This document shows positions 23,304 to 33,629 of a stretch of 64,000 nucleotides of DNA, piece after piece. This DNA comes from Gordoniibacillus kamchatkensis. GTDB taxonomy: Bacteria; Bacillota; Bacilli; Paenibacillales; NBRC-103111. The notes under the pieces are model-generated. The model was not told the origin of the DNA. It searched no databases and saw nothing but the letters and a program-made list of their open reading frames with translations. The translations under genes and the position numbers were made by a program. Within the stretch, counting starts at the first letter, position 1. Each line of letters opens with the position of its first letter. The stretch is from positions 32,281-96,280 of the forward strand of contig NZ_JXAK01000025.1 of the NCBI RefSeq assembly GCF_000829455.1, in the 5' to 3' direction.

Positions 23304-23422
23304 CCCCTGAAAAGTGAGCTGCATATGCTACAGAGCCTAGCCTTACTTTTCGGGGGGGAAGTTTTGGCGCCCCCGAAAAGTAATCGGCGTACGCTACGAA
23401 GCTTGGCTTCACTTTTTGGGGA
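23304..23422 (+). repeat. tandem, mutually exclusive hairpins between fadN and fadA
   Basis: Four arms alternate: CCCCTGAAAAGT (23304-23315), ACTTTTCGGGGGG (23345-23357), CCCCCGAAAAGTAA (about 23370-23383) and ACTTTTTGGGGAG (23411-23422). Arms 1-2 and 3-4 form two similar hairpins of about 48 bases that look like a duplicated unit. Arms 2-3 can instead pair perfectly over 12 bases. No T-run follows. Confidence 0.75.
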
Positions 23423-23443
23423 GTACGAACCGAGGTGAACGAG

Positions 23444-24627
23444 ATGAGAGAAGCAGTCATTGTTTCCATCGCGCGTACGGCTGTCGGCAAAGCGAAGAAA
23501 GGCAGCCTAGCGCAGACGAGAGCGGAAGACCTTGGCCGCACCGTGCTGAATGCGGCGATCGAACGCGCGCCCGGGCTCGGCAAGGAGGACGTCGAGGATG
23601 TCATTATCGGCTGCGCCATGCCGGAAGGCGAGCAGGGACTTAACTTCGCCCGCACGATGTCGCTGTACGCCGGCTTCCCGGTGACGGTTCCGGCGATTAC
23701 GATCAACCGCTTTTGCTCGTCAGGCCTCCAGGCGATCGCTTTCGCCGCTGAGCGCGTCATGCTGGGGCAGGCGGACGTCGTCATCGGCGGCGGCGTCGAG
23801 AGCATGAGCCACGTCCCGATGACAGGATTCAAGCTGTCGCCGCATCCGGGCATTGTAAACGAAATGCCGGAAATATACGTGACGATGGGCCATACGGCGG
23901 AAGAAGTGGCGAAACGCTTCGGCGTTTCGCGCGAGGACCAGGACCGGTTCGCTGCTGACAGCCATCGCAAAGCGGCAGCCGCGATCGCGGCCGGCAAATT
24001 CCGCGACGAAATCGTGCCGGTGGCGACGAGCGTGCGCGGCGTAGACGACAGCGGCAAAAAGTGGACGAAGCAGGTCGTATTCGACACGGACGAGGGCGTC
24101 CGCGCCGAAACGACGCCGGAAGTGCTCGCCGGGCTGAAACCGTCGTTCGCGCTCGGCGGCACGGTGACGGCAGGCAACGCGTCGCAGATGAGCGATGGCG
24201 CCGCAGCGGCGGTCGTCATGAACCGGGAGCGCGCCGAGGCGCTCGGGCTTGCGCCGCTCGCGACGTTCCGTTCGTTCGCGCTGGCCGGCGTCGAGCCGGA
24301 AATTATGGGCGTCGGTCCGGTAAAGGCGATTCCGAAAGCGCTCAAAATGGCGGGAATTACGCAAGACCAGGTCGATTTGTACGAAATCAACGAAGCGTTC
24401 GCTTCGCAGTGCGTGCACATTATTCGCGAGCTCGGACTCGATGAAGGCAAAGTGAACGTGAATGGGGGCGCGATCGCGCTCGGCCACCCGCTCGGCTGCA
24501 CCGGGGCCAAGCTGACGGCTAGCCTGATTTACGAGCTGCGCCGAAGGGGCGGCGGCTACGGCGTCGTCTCGATGTGCATCGGCGGCGGCATGGGTGCAGC
24601 GGCGTGTTCGAAGTGCACGGGGCGTAA
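23444..24627 (+). CDS. fadA: acetyl-CoA C-acyltransferase (thiolase), 3' end frameshifted
   Basis: Thiolase that cleaves 3-ketoacyl-CoA. ATG 23444 follows GAGGTGA. Catalytic residues are present: Cys in NRFCSSGLQA, His in GGAIALGHPLGCTGA and Cys in SMCIGGGMGAAA. As written, the frame runs on past the normal end into the next gene. Adding one G after GCAGCGGCG (about 24597-24606) gives the usual ending with stop TAA at 24625-24627. The coordinates given are those of the repaired gene. It follows fadN as in the Bacillus fadNAE operon. Confidence 0.88.
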
Positions 24628-24730
24628 ACGGTTCAGCGAAGCTTCAACTTCCAGCGCGCCGCGTCCGGAATTGAACATCGGTCAACAACTTGTCCGGGTG
24701 CAACCATATCCTATAAAGGAGCGAATCCCT

Positions 24731-26512
24731 ATGACGACAACGCACGGCAAAATTATCGGCGGCAGCTTCATGATTGGCGACCTCGACCCCGCCCGCGTCG
24801 CCACGCCGGAGCATTTTAGCGAAGAGCAGCGCATGATCGGCAGTGTGACCCGCGATTTCATCGAAGGCGAAGTCGTGCCTCACGACGAACACATCGAGAA
24901 GCTCGACTACGATTTGACCTTGAAGCTGATGCGCAAAGCCGGCGAGCTCGGCCTGCTGGGCGCGGACGTGCCGGAGCAATTCGGAGGCCTCGGGCTGGAC
25001 AAAGTCAGCTCGACGATCATCAGCGAAACGCTGGCGAAAGGCTCTTCGTTCGCCTTGTCGATCGGCGCCCACGTCGGCATCGGCACGCTGCCGATCGTGT
25101 TTTTCGGCACGCCGGAGCAGAAGCAAACCTATTTGCCAAAGCTGGCGACCGGCGAGCTGATCGCAGCTTATTGCCTGACCGAGCCGACTTCCGGCTCCGA
25201 CGCCCTCGGCGCGAAGACGACGGCCCGGCTCAGCGAAGACGGCAAACATTACATTCTTAACGGCTCCAAGCTGTACATCACGAACGCCGGCTTCGCCGAT
25301 ATTTTCATCGTGTACGCCAAGGTGAACGGCACCGATTTCTCGGCGTTCATCGTTGAAAAAGGACTACCCGGCTTCACCCTCGGCCCGGAGGAGAAGAAAA
25401 TGGGCATAAAAGGCTCGTCGACGCGCCCGCTCTTTTTCGAAGACGTGCACGTCCCGGCCGAAAACTTGCTCGGCGAAATCGGCAAAGGCCATCTGATCGC
25501 CTTCAACATCCTCAACATCGGCCGCTTCAAGCTAGCCGCAGGCTGCGTCGGCGCCGGCAAGGAAGCGATCGGGCTGGCAGCGAAATACGCGGGAACGCGC
25601 CAGCAGTTCAATACGCCGATCGCCAAATTTCCGCTGATCGGCAAAAAGCTGGCGGAAATGAATATGATGACGTATGTGATGGAAAGCATGGTATACCGCA
25701 CGGCCGGCTTGTTCGACGAAGCGCTGCAGGATCTCGACTATAGCGCCCCGGACTCCGGCGCCAAAGCGGCCAAAGCGATCGCCGAATACGCGCTGGAGTG
25801 CTCGATCAACAAGGTGTTCGCCTCCGAGGCGCTCAGCTTTGTCGTCGACGAAGGAGTGCAAATTCACGGCGGCTACGGCTACATTCAGGAGTACAAAATC
25901 GAGCGCATTTACCGCGACGCGCGCATCAACCGCATTTTCGAAGGGACGAACGAAATCAACCGCCTCCTCATTCCCGGCACGCTGCTGAAAAAAGCGTTGA
26001 AGGGCGAGCTTCCTTTGCTGCAAAAAGCCCAAGCGCTGCAAAGCGAGCTGCTGTCGCTTATGCCCGGCCAAGTTTTTGACGGAGTCCTCGCCGAAGAAGC
26101 GCACCTGATCGCCATGGCCAAAAACATATTCCTCATGGTCGGCGGCATCGCCGTACAAAAATATCAATTGGACCTCGAAAAAGAGCAGGAAGTGCTCGCG
26201 GGCCTCGCCGACATCATGATTCAGGTGTTTGCCGCCGAGAGCGCGCTGCTTCGCACCCGCAAGCTGCTCGCCGAAGCGGGGGAAAGCAAGGCTGCGAACG
26301 CGATTGACATGACGCAAGTTTTCGTCCGCCAAGCTTTCGATATCGTGGAATCGCGTGCCAAGGAAGCGCTTGCAGCGATGGAGAGCGGCGATACACTGCG
26401 CACCCAGCTGTCCGTGCTGAAGAAGCTCACCCGGCAAAATCCGGTCGATACGGTCGCGGTCAAGCGCCGCATCGCCGCCCGCGTCATTAAGGGGGAGAAG
26501 TATATCGTCTAG
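24731..26512 (+). CDS. fadE: acyl-CoA dehydrogenase
   Basis: A 593-residue FAD-dependent acyl-CoA dehydrogenase, first step of beta-oxidation. ATG 24731 has its own AAGGAG nine bases upstream, so it is a separate gene although the frame is open into fadA. Motifs include AYCLTEPTSGSDALG (FAD/substrate contact), the VHIHGGYGY-like VQIHGGYGYIQEYKIERIYRD core, with the catalytic-base region nearby, and FEGTNEINR. The length and C-terminal helical extension fit Bacillus FadE (YusJ), which also follows fadA. Confidence 0.92.
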   Translation: MTTTHGKIIGGSFMIGDLDPARVATPEHFSEEQRMIGSVTRDFIEGEVVPHDEHIEKLDYDLTLKLMRKAGELGLLGADVPEQFGGLGLDKVSSTIISETLAKGSSFALSIGAHVGIGTLPIVFFGTPEQKQTYLPKLATGELIAAYCLTEPTSGSDALGAKTTARLSEDGKHYILNGSKLYITNAGFADIFIVYAKVNGTDFSAFIVEKGLPGFTLGPEEKKMGIKGSSTRPLFFEDVHVPAENLLGEIGKGHLIAFNILNIGRFKLAAGCVGAGKEAIGLAAKYAGTRQQFNTPIAKFPLIGKKLAEMNMMTYVMESMVYRTAGLFDEALQDLDYSAPDSGAKAAKAIAEYALECSINKVFASEALSFVVDEGVQIHGGYGYIQEYKIERIYRDARINRIFEGTNEINRLLIPGTLLKKALKGELPLLQKAQALQSELLSLMPGQVFDGVLAEEAHLIAMAKNIFLMVGGIAVQKYQLDLEKEQEVLAGLADIMIQVFAAESALLRTRKLLAEAGESKAANAIDMTQVFVRQAFDIVESRAKEALAAMESGDTLRTQLSVLKKLTRQNPVDTVAVKRRIAARVIKGEKYIV

Positions 26513-26544
26513 GCGCAACGGCGGGCATTCTGCAGGGGGGCTCT

Positions 26545-26560
26545 CAGCCAGCTTAACGCC
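26545..26560. repeat. dispersed 16-bp repeat, copy 1
   Basis: CAGCCAGCTTAACGCC is identical to the sequence at 41967-41982 and shares GCAGCTTAACGCC with 41905-41917. It lies in the gap between fadE and lcfB. Confidence 0.7.
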
Positions 26561-26608
26561 TAGTCGGCACGCGCGGCATAACAACCTTCGGAAAGGGATG
26601 GTAAGGTG

Positions 26609-28330
<1,722 letters not shown>

Positions 28331-28426
28331 CAGAGCGGCATCGAAGGGAGGGACGACGATGACGGATCCGATGGGAGAAGCAGCAGCCGGCGGAGCCGGT
28401 TCGCGGGCGCAGAGTGGGAAGAGCGC

Positions 28427-28816
28427 ATGAACCGCTTAAGCGCGGCCGCCGAGCAGACGTTCTGGGGTTATCTGGGCTGCCGCATCGTGAGTGCCGACGA
28501 ACGAGCGGGACGCATTGTCATCAGCCTTGACGTGAAGCCGCACCATCTCAACTTGCTCGGCATTATTCACGGCGGCGTACTGTCGTCGTTGCTCGACAAT
28601 GCCATGGGGCTAGCCGTCATGCTGGCCCGCCCGGAAGAAAAAGCGGTAACAACGAATTTGAACGTCCATTTCGTCTCCTCGCTTCGTGAAGGCACCTTGC
28701 TGGTGACAGCCGAGGTCGTCCATCAGTCGCGGCGGATGATTACTTGCACCGGTTCGATTCATGGCGACGGCGGCCAGCTCACGGCGATGGGCACGGGAAG
28801 CTTTAGGGTGATCTAG
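28427..28816 (+). CDS. PaaI-type hotdog thioesterase
   Basis: An at least 129-residue acyl-CoA thioesterase. The hotdog helix and active-site region LLGIIHGGVLSSLLDNAMGLA and the following TTNLNVHFVSSLREG are typical. A better start exists at ATG 28359 (after AAGGGAGG) but in another frame: it reads MTDPMGEAAAGGAGS and then hits a stop. Moving to the -1 frame gives AEWEERMNRL, which joins smoothly to this gene. A one-base loss near 28405-28420 is therefore likely, and the real protein may be about 23 residues longer. Confidence 0.85.
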   Translation: MNRLSAAAEQTFWGYLGCRIVSADERAGRIVISLDVKPHHLNLLGIIHGGVLSSLLDNAMGLAVMLARPEEKAVTTNLNVHFVSSLREGTLLVTAEVVHQSRRMITCTGSIHGDGGQLTAMGTGSFRVI

Positions 28817-28891
28817 TGGGAGTGAGATGAAACGAAGAATGCGGTACGTTAGGGTATAATTGTATGTTATCCAAAGGCGTAACGGAAGGTG

Positions 28892-28978
28892 GGATATGGG
28901 GGATCTTTTAAACTCGTGTTCCCTCCGCCCAGTCCGAATCCGGGAACACGAGTTTAACGGAACCGGAACCCCATATCC
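28892..28978. ncRNA. candidate structured RNA: 87-base double-stem hairpin
   Basis: Two nested perfect inverted repeats share one axis: outer GGATATGGGG (28892-28901) with CCCCATATCC (28969-28978), and inner TTAAACTCGTGTTCCC (28908-28923) with GGGAACACGAGTTTAA (28942-28957). A TATAAT lies 32 bases upstream. It could be a stable small RNA, a regulatory leader or a relic of a mobile element end. No family is recognised. Confidence 0.45.
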
Positions 28979-29076
28979 GACCCGAGTGAAGTCCCTTTTA
29001 TCGATTAACCAAAAATGCAGGTTCTGAAGTCGCAGGACGATTGCTCTATATACACCTTGCAGAAGTCGACTAAAAA

Positions 29077-29105
29077 TTGACATAATATTTGCAGAAAGTC
29101 ATATA
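29077..29105 (+). promoter_or_regulatory. candidate promoter upstream of the signalling locus
   Basis: TTGACA at 29077-29082 and CATATA at 29100-29105 with 17-base spacing (TATATT at 29102 is an alternative with 19). A terminator follows about 70 bases after the expected start point. Confidence 0.5.
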
Positions 29106-29174
29106 TTCGACATCAAAAAACAAAGTTCGATAAATGCAATTTTTACGTGGTCCTATTTGCAAATTAATTTTAGG

Positions 29175-29201
29175 AAAACCGCTTCACTAAGCGGTTTTTT
29201 T
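29175..29201 (+). terminator. terminator upstream of the response-regulator kinase gene
   Basis: AAAACCGCTT-CACT-AAGCGGTTTTTTT: a short perfect stem, 4-base loop and seven T. It lies between a promoter and the next gene, so it either ends a small RNA or acts as an attenuator. Confidence 0.8.
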
Positions 29202-29273
29202 GTCTTTCAAGAAGCCCGAAAGTATGTTATGTTGATTGTGATTTTGAATAATCAGAAGGTGACGTGTGGCCTG

Positions 29274-31193
29274 ATGGAAAGACGGGACAGCATGGATAAC
29301 GAACGCATTAATATTCTTCTCGTCGACGATCGTGCGGATCATTTGGTTGCGCTTGAATCCGCATTGCGTTCGGATCAATATCGTCTGATGACCGCCTTCT
29401 CGGGAGAAGAAGCGCTTAAGCTGATTTTGAAGCACGAGTTCGCCGTTATTTTGCTGGATGTGCAAATGCCGGGCATGAACGGCTTCGAAACGGCAAGGCT
29501 GATCAAAATGCGGGAAGTTTCCATGCAAATCCCGATCATTTTCATGACCGCGTTCGATAGCACGCACGGAGAATCGTTTCAAGGGCCGTCCGCCGGCGCC
29601 ATCGATTATATCGTCAAGCCGTTCTCGCCACAGACGCTTAAACAGAAGATCGACCGCTTTGTCAAGCTTCATCAAACCCGCCGCCAGCTATGGCGGCAGA
29701 GAGGGCTGAAGCAAAAAGGCGCATTTGAAACCGGACAAATGCCGACAACCTCTGCAAGTGAGCCTTCTTCCTTATCCCCGATGTCTGCTCTTCCCGCCGA
29801 CGTGTCATATGGGCAAACAATTACGATATTGGAAAGCATTGCCGACGCTTTCGTCGCCGTTGACCGCGATTGGCGTTTCACCTATGCGAATCGGGAAGCC
29901 GAACGGAGGCTCGGTATGAGCCGTGCGGAGCTTGTCGGCCGTCTCTTGTGGACCGTTCCGACCCATTTGCAAAAACCCGAGGACGTTTATCGCGCGTTTC
30001 GCCAAGCTGCGGCCGAGCAAATTCCCGTTCATGTCGAATGCTGCAGCGAAGATGAGAAAATGTGGTTCGAAATTCGCGCTTACCCTTCGGGGAGCGGGCT
30101 TTCGATCTATTTCAGCGAGGTAACGGCCCGCAAGCGGATGGAGCTGGAGCTGCAGCGGTCGCAGCAATATTTTCGCCAAATTTTCAATTCGAGCCCCAGC
30201 CTTATGGCGCTGTGCCGTCCCGACGGAAGCTTCCTCGACGTAAATGAAGCTGGGTCCGGTATACCGGCTACAGTTTGGAGCAATTGCGCGGCTGCTCCTT
30301 GCAAATGATGGGCATTGAGGCGGACGGGGAGCAGGCGGAAGAGGCGTGGTGGACCACCGTGCAAGGAAACCCCGCCGTCAACCGCAAAATCGTCTACAAG
30401 ACCAGGAGCGGCGATAAACGAAGCGGCTTGCTATCTACGGATACTCGTCATTCACGAGGAGAAGCATGTGCTGTGCGTCATTAACGACATTACCGAACGC
30501 GTCCGGATGGACAAACAAATAGCGAGACTCGGCCAGCTCAACCTGATCGGCGAGATGGCCGCCGGAATCGCTCACGAAATCCGCAATCCGATGACGACGG
30601 TGCGGGGCTTCCTGCAGCTGTCCAAAACCGGTGTAAATCGCGAGTTTGCCGACATTATGATTCAAGAGCTCGACCGCGCGAACGCGATTATTACCGAATT
30701 TTTGTCGCTCGCCAAAAATACGTACAGCAACCAAAAGCCGCAGCAGCTCAACGGCATTATCGAGTACTTGTTCCCGCTGATGGAGGCGGAAGCGGTGCTG
30801 ATGGACAAGCGGGTGGAGCTGGAGCTGGGCGACTGCCCGGAGCTCATGCTGGACGAGAAAGAAATCCGGCAGCTCGTTCTGAATATGGTGAACAACGGCC
30901 TGGACGCCATGGAGCCCGGCGGTGTCGTGACGCTGCGCACGTACGCCGAACCGAACGCGGGCGTTTTGGAAATTATCGATCAAGGCTCCGGCATACCCGA
31001 CGATATTTTGGACAAGATCGGCACGCCGTTCTTCACGACGAAAGACAGCGGCACGGGGCTCGGGCTTGCTGTATGCTACAGCATCGCCAACCGCCACAAG
31101 GCGATGATCGACGTCCGCACAGGCAAAGGGGGAACTACGTTTACGATCCGCTTCCCGCAAAGACGGGACGAATCTACAAATTTGGGAGGCTAG
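29274..31193 (+). pseudogene. receiver-PAS sensor histidine kinase, two frameshifts
   Basis: Intended protein of about 640 residues: receiver domain (INILLVDDRADHLV, phospho-Asp in VILLDVQMPGMNG, Lys in IDYIVKPFSP), PAS domain(s) (ESIADAFVAVDRDWRFTYAN; FNSSPSLMALCRPDGSF), then HisKA (GIAHEIRNPMTTVRGF) and HATPase (LVLNMVNNGLDAM, IIDQGSGIPDDIL, TGLGLAVCYSI). ATG 29274 follows AGAAGGTGA. The frame breaks near 30250, where one missing base restores AWVRYTGYSLEQLRG, and again near 30400-30445 in the opposite sense, before ILVIHEEKHVLCVIND. All catalytic motifs survive, so sequence error is as likely as decay. It has no membrane segment. Confidence 0.8.
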
Positions 31194-31201
31194 CACAGGC
31201 T

Positions 31202-33493
31202 ATGGCGGAACACATCCATACTGCAGCCGGTCGCGCGGATTTGCAGCAACTGCTCATTAACGCCAAGATCGATTCGGCCGCGAGCGCCGCGGTTTCGGCT
31301 CATATTCCCACCGTCTTCGATGGCCGCGCGCTGACGGGGGAATTTTTGCATATGGCGAACTTGATTCATGCGGCGGTTGAGCGGCTCGGCGAACGGGACT
31401 GGCTGCAGACGAATCTGGTCAGGCTTGGCAACATGCTGCAGCGGCAGCGGGACACGGCCACGGCGTGCAATCTGATTTTGTCCGAGCTTGCGGCGCTAGT
31501 GCCGATGCAGCACGGCCTGTTTTACGTGTGCGAGACGGAGCGGGAAGAGCCGGTGCTGAAGCTGATTGCGAGCCATGGCTATCAGGTGCGAAAAACGCTT
31601 GCCAACCGCTTCCGCAGAGGAGAAGGGCTGGTCGGACAATGCCTGCTCGAGAAGCAGCGCATTGTGCTGACGAACGTTCCCGAGGATTATGTCAACATCG
31701 GCTCGGGATCGGGCGAGATGGCGCCGCTCAACATCGTTTTGCTTCCGATCCTGTCCGGCGGACAAGTGCTCGCCGTCATCGAGATCGCCTCGTCCCGGGC
31801 GTTCTCTCCTGCCGCTTTGGAGTTCCTCGATCGGCTCGCGGAGAGCATCGGCAACATGCTGGCCACGCTGCAGGCGGGCAACGGTACGGAGGGGCCGATG
31901 GCCGAGGAGCTGCGCAAGCAGTGCGAGCAATTGAGGAGAACGAACGAGGAGCTGGAGCAAAAAGTCCGGCTGCTGGAGGAACAGGTGGAGCAGCTCGCGC
32001 TCACCTCCAATCATAAGTCGGAGTTTTTGCCCGGCATATCGCACGAGCTGCTCACTCCTCTGCACAGTCTGCTCATTTTGTCCTGGCAGCTCGCGGAAAA
32101 CGCGGAAGGCAACTTGACCGATACCCAAGTCCGCAATGCGAAAATGATTCACGAGTCCGGCCACGATTTGCTCGCCATGATCAACGATATTCTCGGTTTG
32201 TCCAAATTCGAATCGGACGCCGCTAAGCCGGTGTATGAGGAGCTGCCGCCGCCGGACGTGCCGGCAGCATATCCCGCCAAGCCCGATGAGCCGGTCAAAG
32301 ATGACCGCTATGCCATTGCGGCGGACGACCGGGTGCTGCTGATCGCGGATTACGATCCGCAGTTCGCCGAAACGCTGCTGCAAGCGGCCCGCAAGAAAGG
32401 TTTTAAAGGCATCGTGACGTTGAGCGGCGAGAGCGCATTCGAGCTTGCAAGCCGTTATAGGCCGGCCGCGATCGCGATCGATACGTATTTGGAAGACGGC
32501 AACGGACTTGTCGTTCTCGATCGGCTCAAACAGAGCGCCGCAACCCGCAACATACCGGTCTGGATCATGTCGATCGGTTCCGAACGATTGTCCTTCCTGC
32601 AGCGCGGGGCCGTCGAATGTTTGACGAAGCCGGCCGCGGACGGCGAGCTGAGCAGGAAAGTGGACGACATGATGGAGAGGGCAGTAAGGCCGCAGCGCAG
32701 AGTCATCGTCTGGTGCGAAAGCGGGGAGCGGGTGCGCCGGATCGTATCGGCGCTGGAGCTGTTCGACATTAGGGTCACGGAAACCGTTACCGAAGCAGAA
32801 TTCATTGACACAGTACGAATGCTTCAAGCCGGCTGCATCGTTGTCGATTGGGCAACCGCAGGCGCGAGTGCATCCGGGCTGGATGAAATCATGCGCGGCG
32901 CGAAAGCCTACGATGTGCCGCTGCTGTTTTATACGGAACTGCCATGGACGCAGGCAGAGGACGAACGGCTGCACGCGCTGGCCCGCAGCTTTGTCGTGAA
33001 AAAGGCGGCTTCGCCGCATGACCTTGCGTTCGAAGCTTCCCTGTACTTGCCGCTCAAAGATGGGGCATCGCTGCAGTCTCTCTTCGACAGCCAACCCGCA
33101 CGGCCGGTGCGCAGCGCGCAGGGAGGGCGGAAAGTGCTCGTGATCGACGACGATATCCGCAGCGTCTTTGCCATTACGAGCTTGCTCGAACGCCATGCCG
33201 TTTCCGTCATCCCCGCGGACAACGGCAAGGAAGCGCTGCAGCTGCTGCAAGAAAACCGTGACATTGACGCGGTACTGGTCGACATCGTGATGCCGGTCTT
33301 GGACGGCTACGAAACGATAGCGGCGATCCGCAGCATGCCGGCATTTCGGGAGCTGCCGGTCATCGCGCTGACCGCCAAGGCGATGCCAGGAGAACGCGAG
33401 AAATGTCTCGCTGCCGGCGCAACCGATTATTTGGCGAAGCCGGCCGATACGGACGAACTGATAGCCAGCTTGCATAAATGGCTGCCCAACTAG
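31202..33493 (+). CDS. GAF-HisKA-REC-REC-REC signalling protein lacking the ATPase domain
   Basis: A 763-residue soluble protein related to large Paenibacillus hybrid kinases. Order: N-terminal helical segment, GAF domain (about 90-225, QHGLFYVCE ... RFRRGEGLVGQCLLEK), coiled coil (240-275), HisKA-like dimerisation helices (H281 in GISHELLTPLH), then directly three receiver-like domains at about 373-490, 500-615 and 644-760. The expected HATPase domain (N, G1, G2 boxes) between HisKA and the first receiver is absent; only a Pro-rich linker is there. Receiver 3 is canonical (VLVIDDD, VLVDIVMPVLDG, ALTAKA, YLAKPA). Receiver 1 keeps an Asp and Lys, receiver 2 is degenerate. It starts nine bases after the kinase gene and may use that kinase as ATP-dependent partner. 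Confidence 0.85.
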   Translation: MAEHIHTAAGRADLQQLLINAKIDSAASAAVSAHIPTVFDGRALTGEFLHMANLIHAAVERLGERDWLQTNLVRLGNMLQRQRDTATACNLILSELAALVPMQHGLFYVCETEREEPVLKLIASHGYQVRKTLANRFRRGEGLVGQCLLEKQRIVLTNVPEDYVNIGSGSGEMAPLNIVLLPILSGGQVLAVIEIASSRAFSPAALEFLDRLAESIGNMLATLQAGNGTEGPMAEELRKQCEQLRRTNEELEQKVRLLEEQVEQLALTSNHKSEFLPGISHELLTPLHSLLILSWQLAENAEGNLTDTQVRNAKMIHESGHDLLAMINDILGLSKFESDAAKPVYEELPPPDVPAAYPAKPDEPVKDDRYAIAADDRVLLIADYDPQFAETLLQAARKKGFKGIVTLSGESAFELASRYRPAAIAIDTYLEDGNGLVVLDRLKQSAATRNIPVWIMSIGSERLSFLQRGAVECLTKPAADGELSRKVDDMMERAVRPQRRVIVWCESGERVRRIVSALELFDIRVTETVTEAEFIDTVRMLQAGCIVVDWATAGASASGLDEIMRGAKAYDVPLLFYTELPWTQAEDERLHALARSFVVKKAASPHDLAFEASLYLPLKDGASLQSLFDSQPARPVRSAQGGRKVLVIDDDIRSVFAITSLLERHAVSVIPADNGKEALQLLQENRDIDAVLVDIVMPVLDGYETIAAIRSMPAFRELPVIALTAKAMPGEREKCLAAGATDYLAKPADTDELIASLHKWLPN

Positions 33494-33503
33494 TTTGTCT
33501 GTG

Positions 33504-33541
33504 ATGCTCCTGCCGCGCAGCGATGCGGCGGGAGCATTTTT
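33504..33541 (+). terminator. terminator of the signalling locus
   Basis: ATGCTCC-T-GCCGC and GCGGC-G-GGAGCAT arms followed by TTTTT, ten bases after the stop. Confidence 0.85.
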
Positions 33542-33629
33542 ACGGCGTGACGGATGGCGGCGAATCAAGCCATGTAACGGTTCGAACTAATTCCGGAATG
33601 TAAGCGAATTCATTGAGGAGGCGTCTTTG

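Larger units (their letters stand above)
28817..29273 (+). other. AT-rich intergenic region with promoter-like and hairpin elements
   Basis: A 457-base gap without a credible gene and clearly richer in A/T than its surroundings. It holds a TATAAT at 28855-28860, a long double-armed hairpin (28892-28978), a TTGACA/CATATA pair (29077-29105) and a complete terminator (29175-29201) placed before, not after, the next gene. Together these suggest one or two non-coding transcripts. Confidence 0.6.

Noticed and set aside
23435..26512. A 1025-residue thiolase-acyl-CoA dehydrogenase fusion enzyme
   Set aside because: One missing base at the thiolase 3' end explains it, and the dehydrogenase retains its own ribosome site and ATG.
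31496..33568. 690-codon minus-strand open frame opposite the GAF/receiver protein
   Set aside because: Shadow of the third codon position pattern of the plus-strand gene; no recognisable domain.
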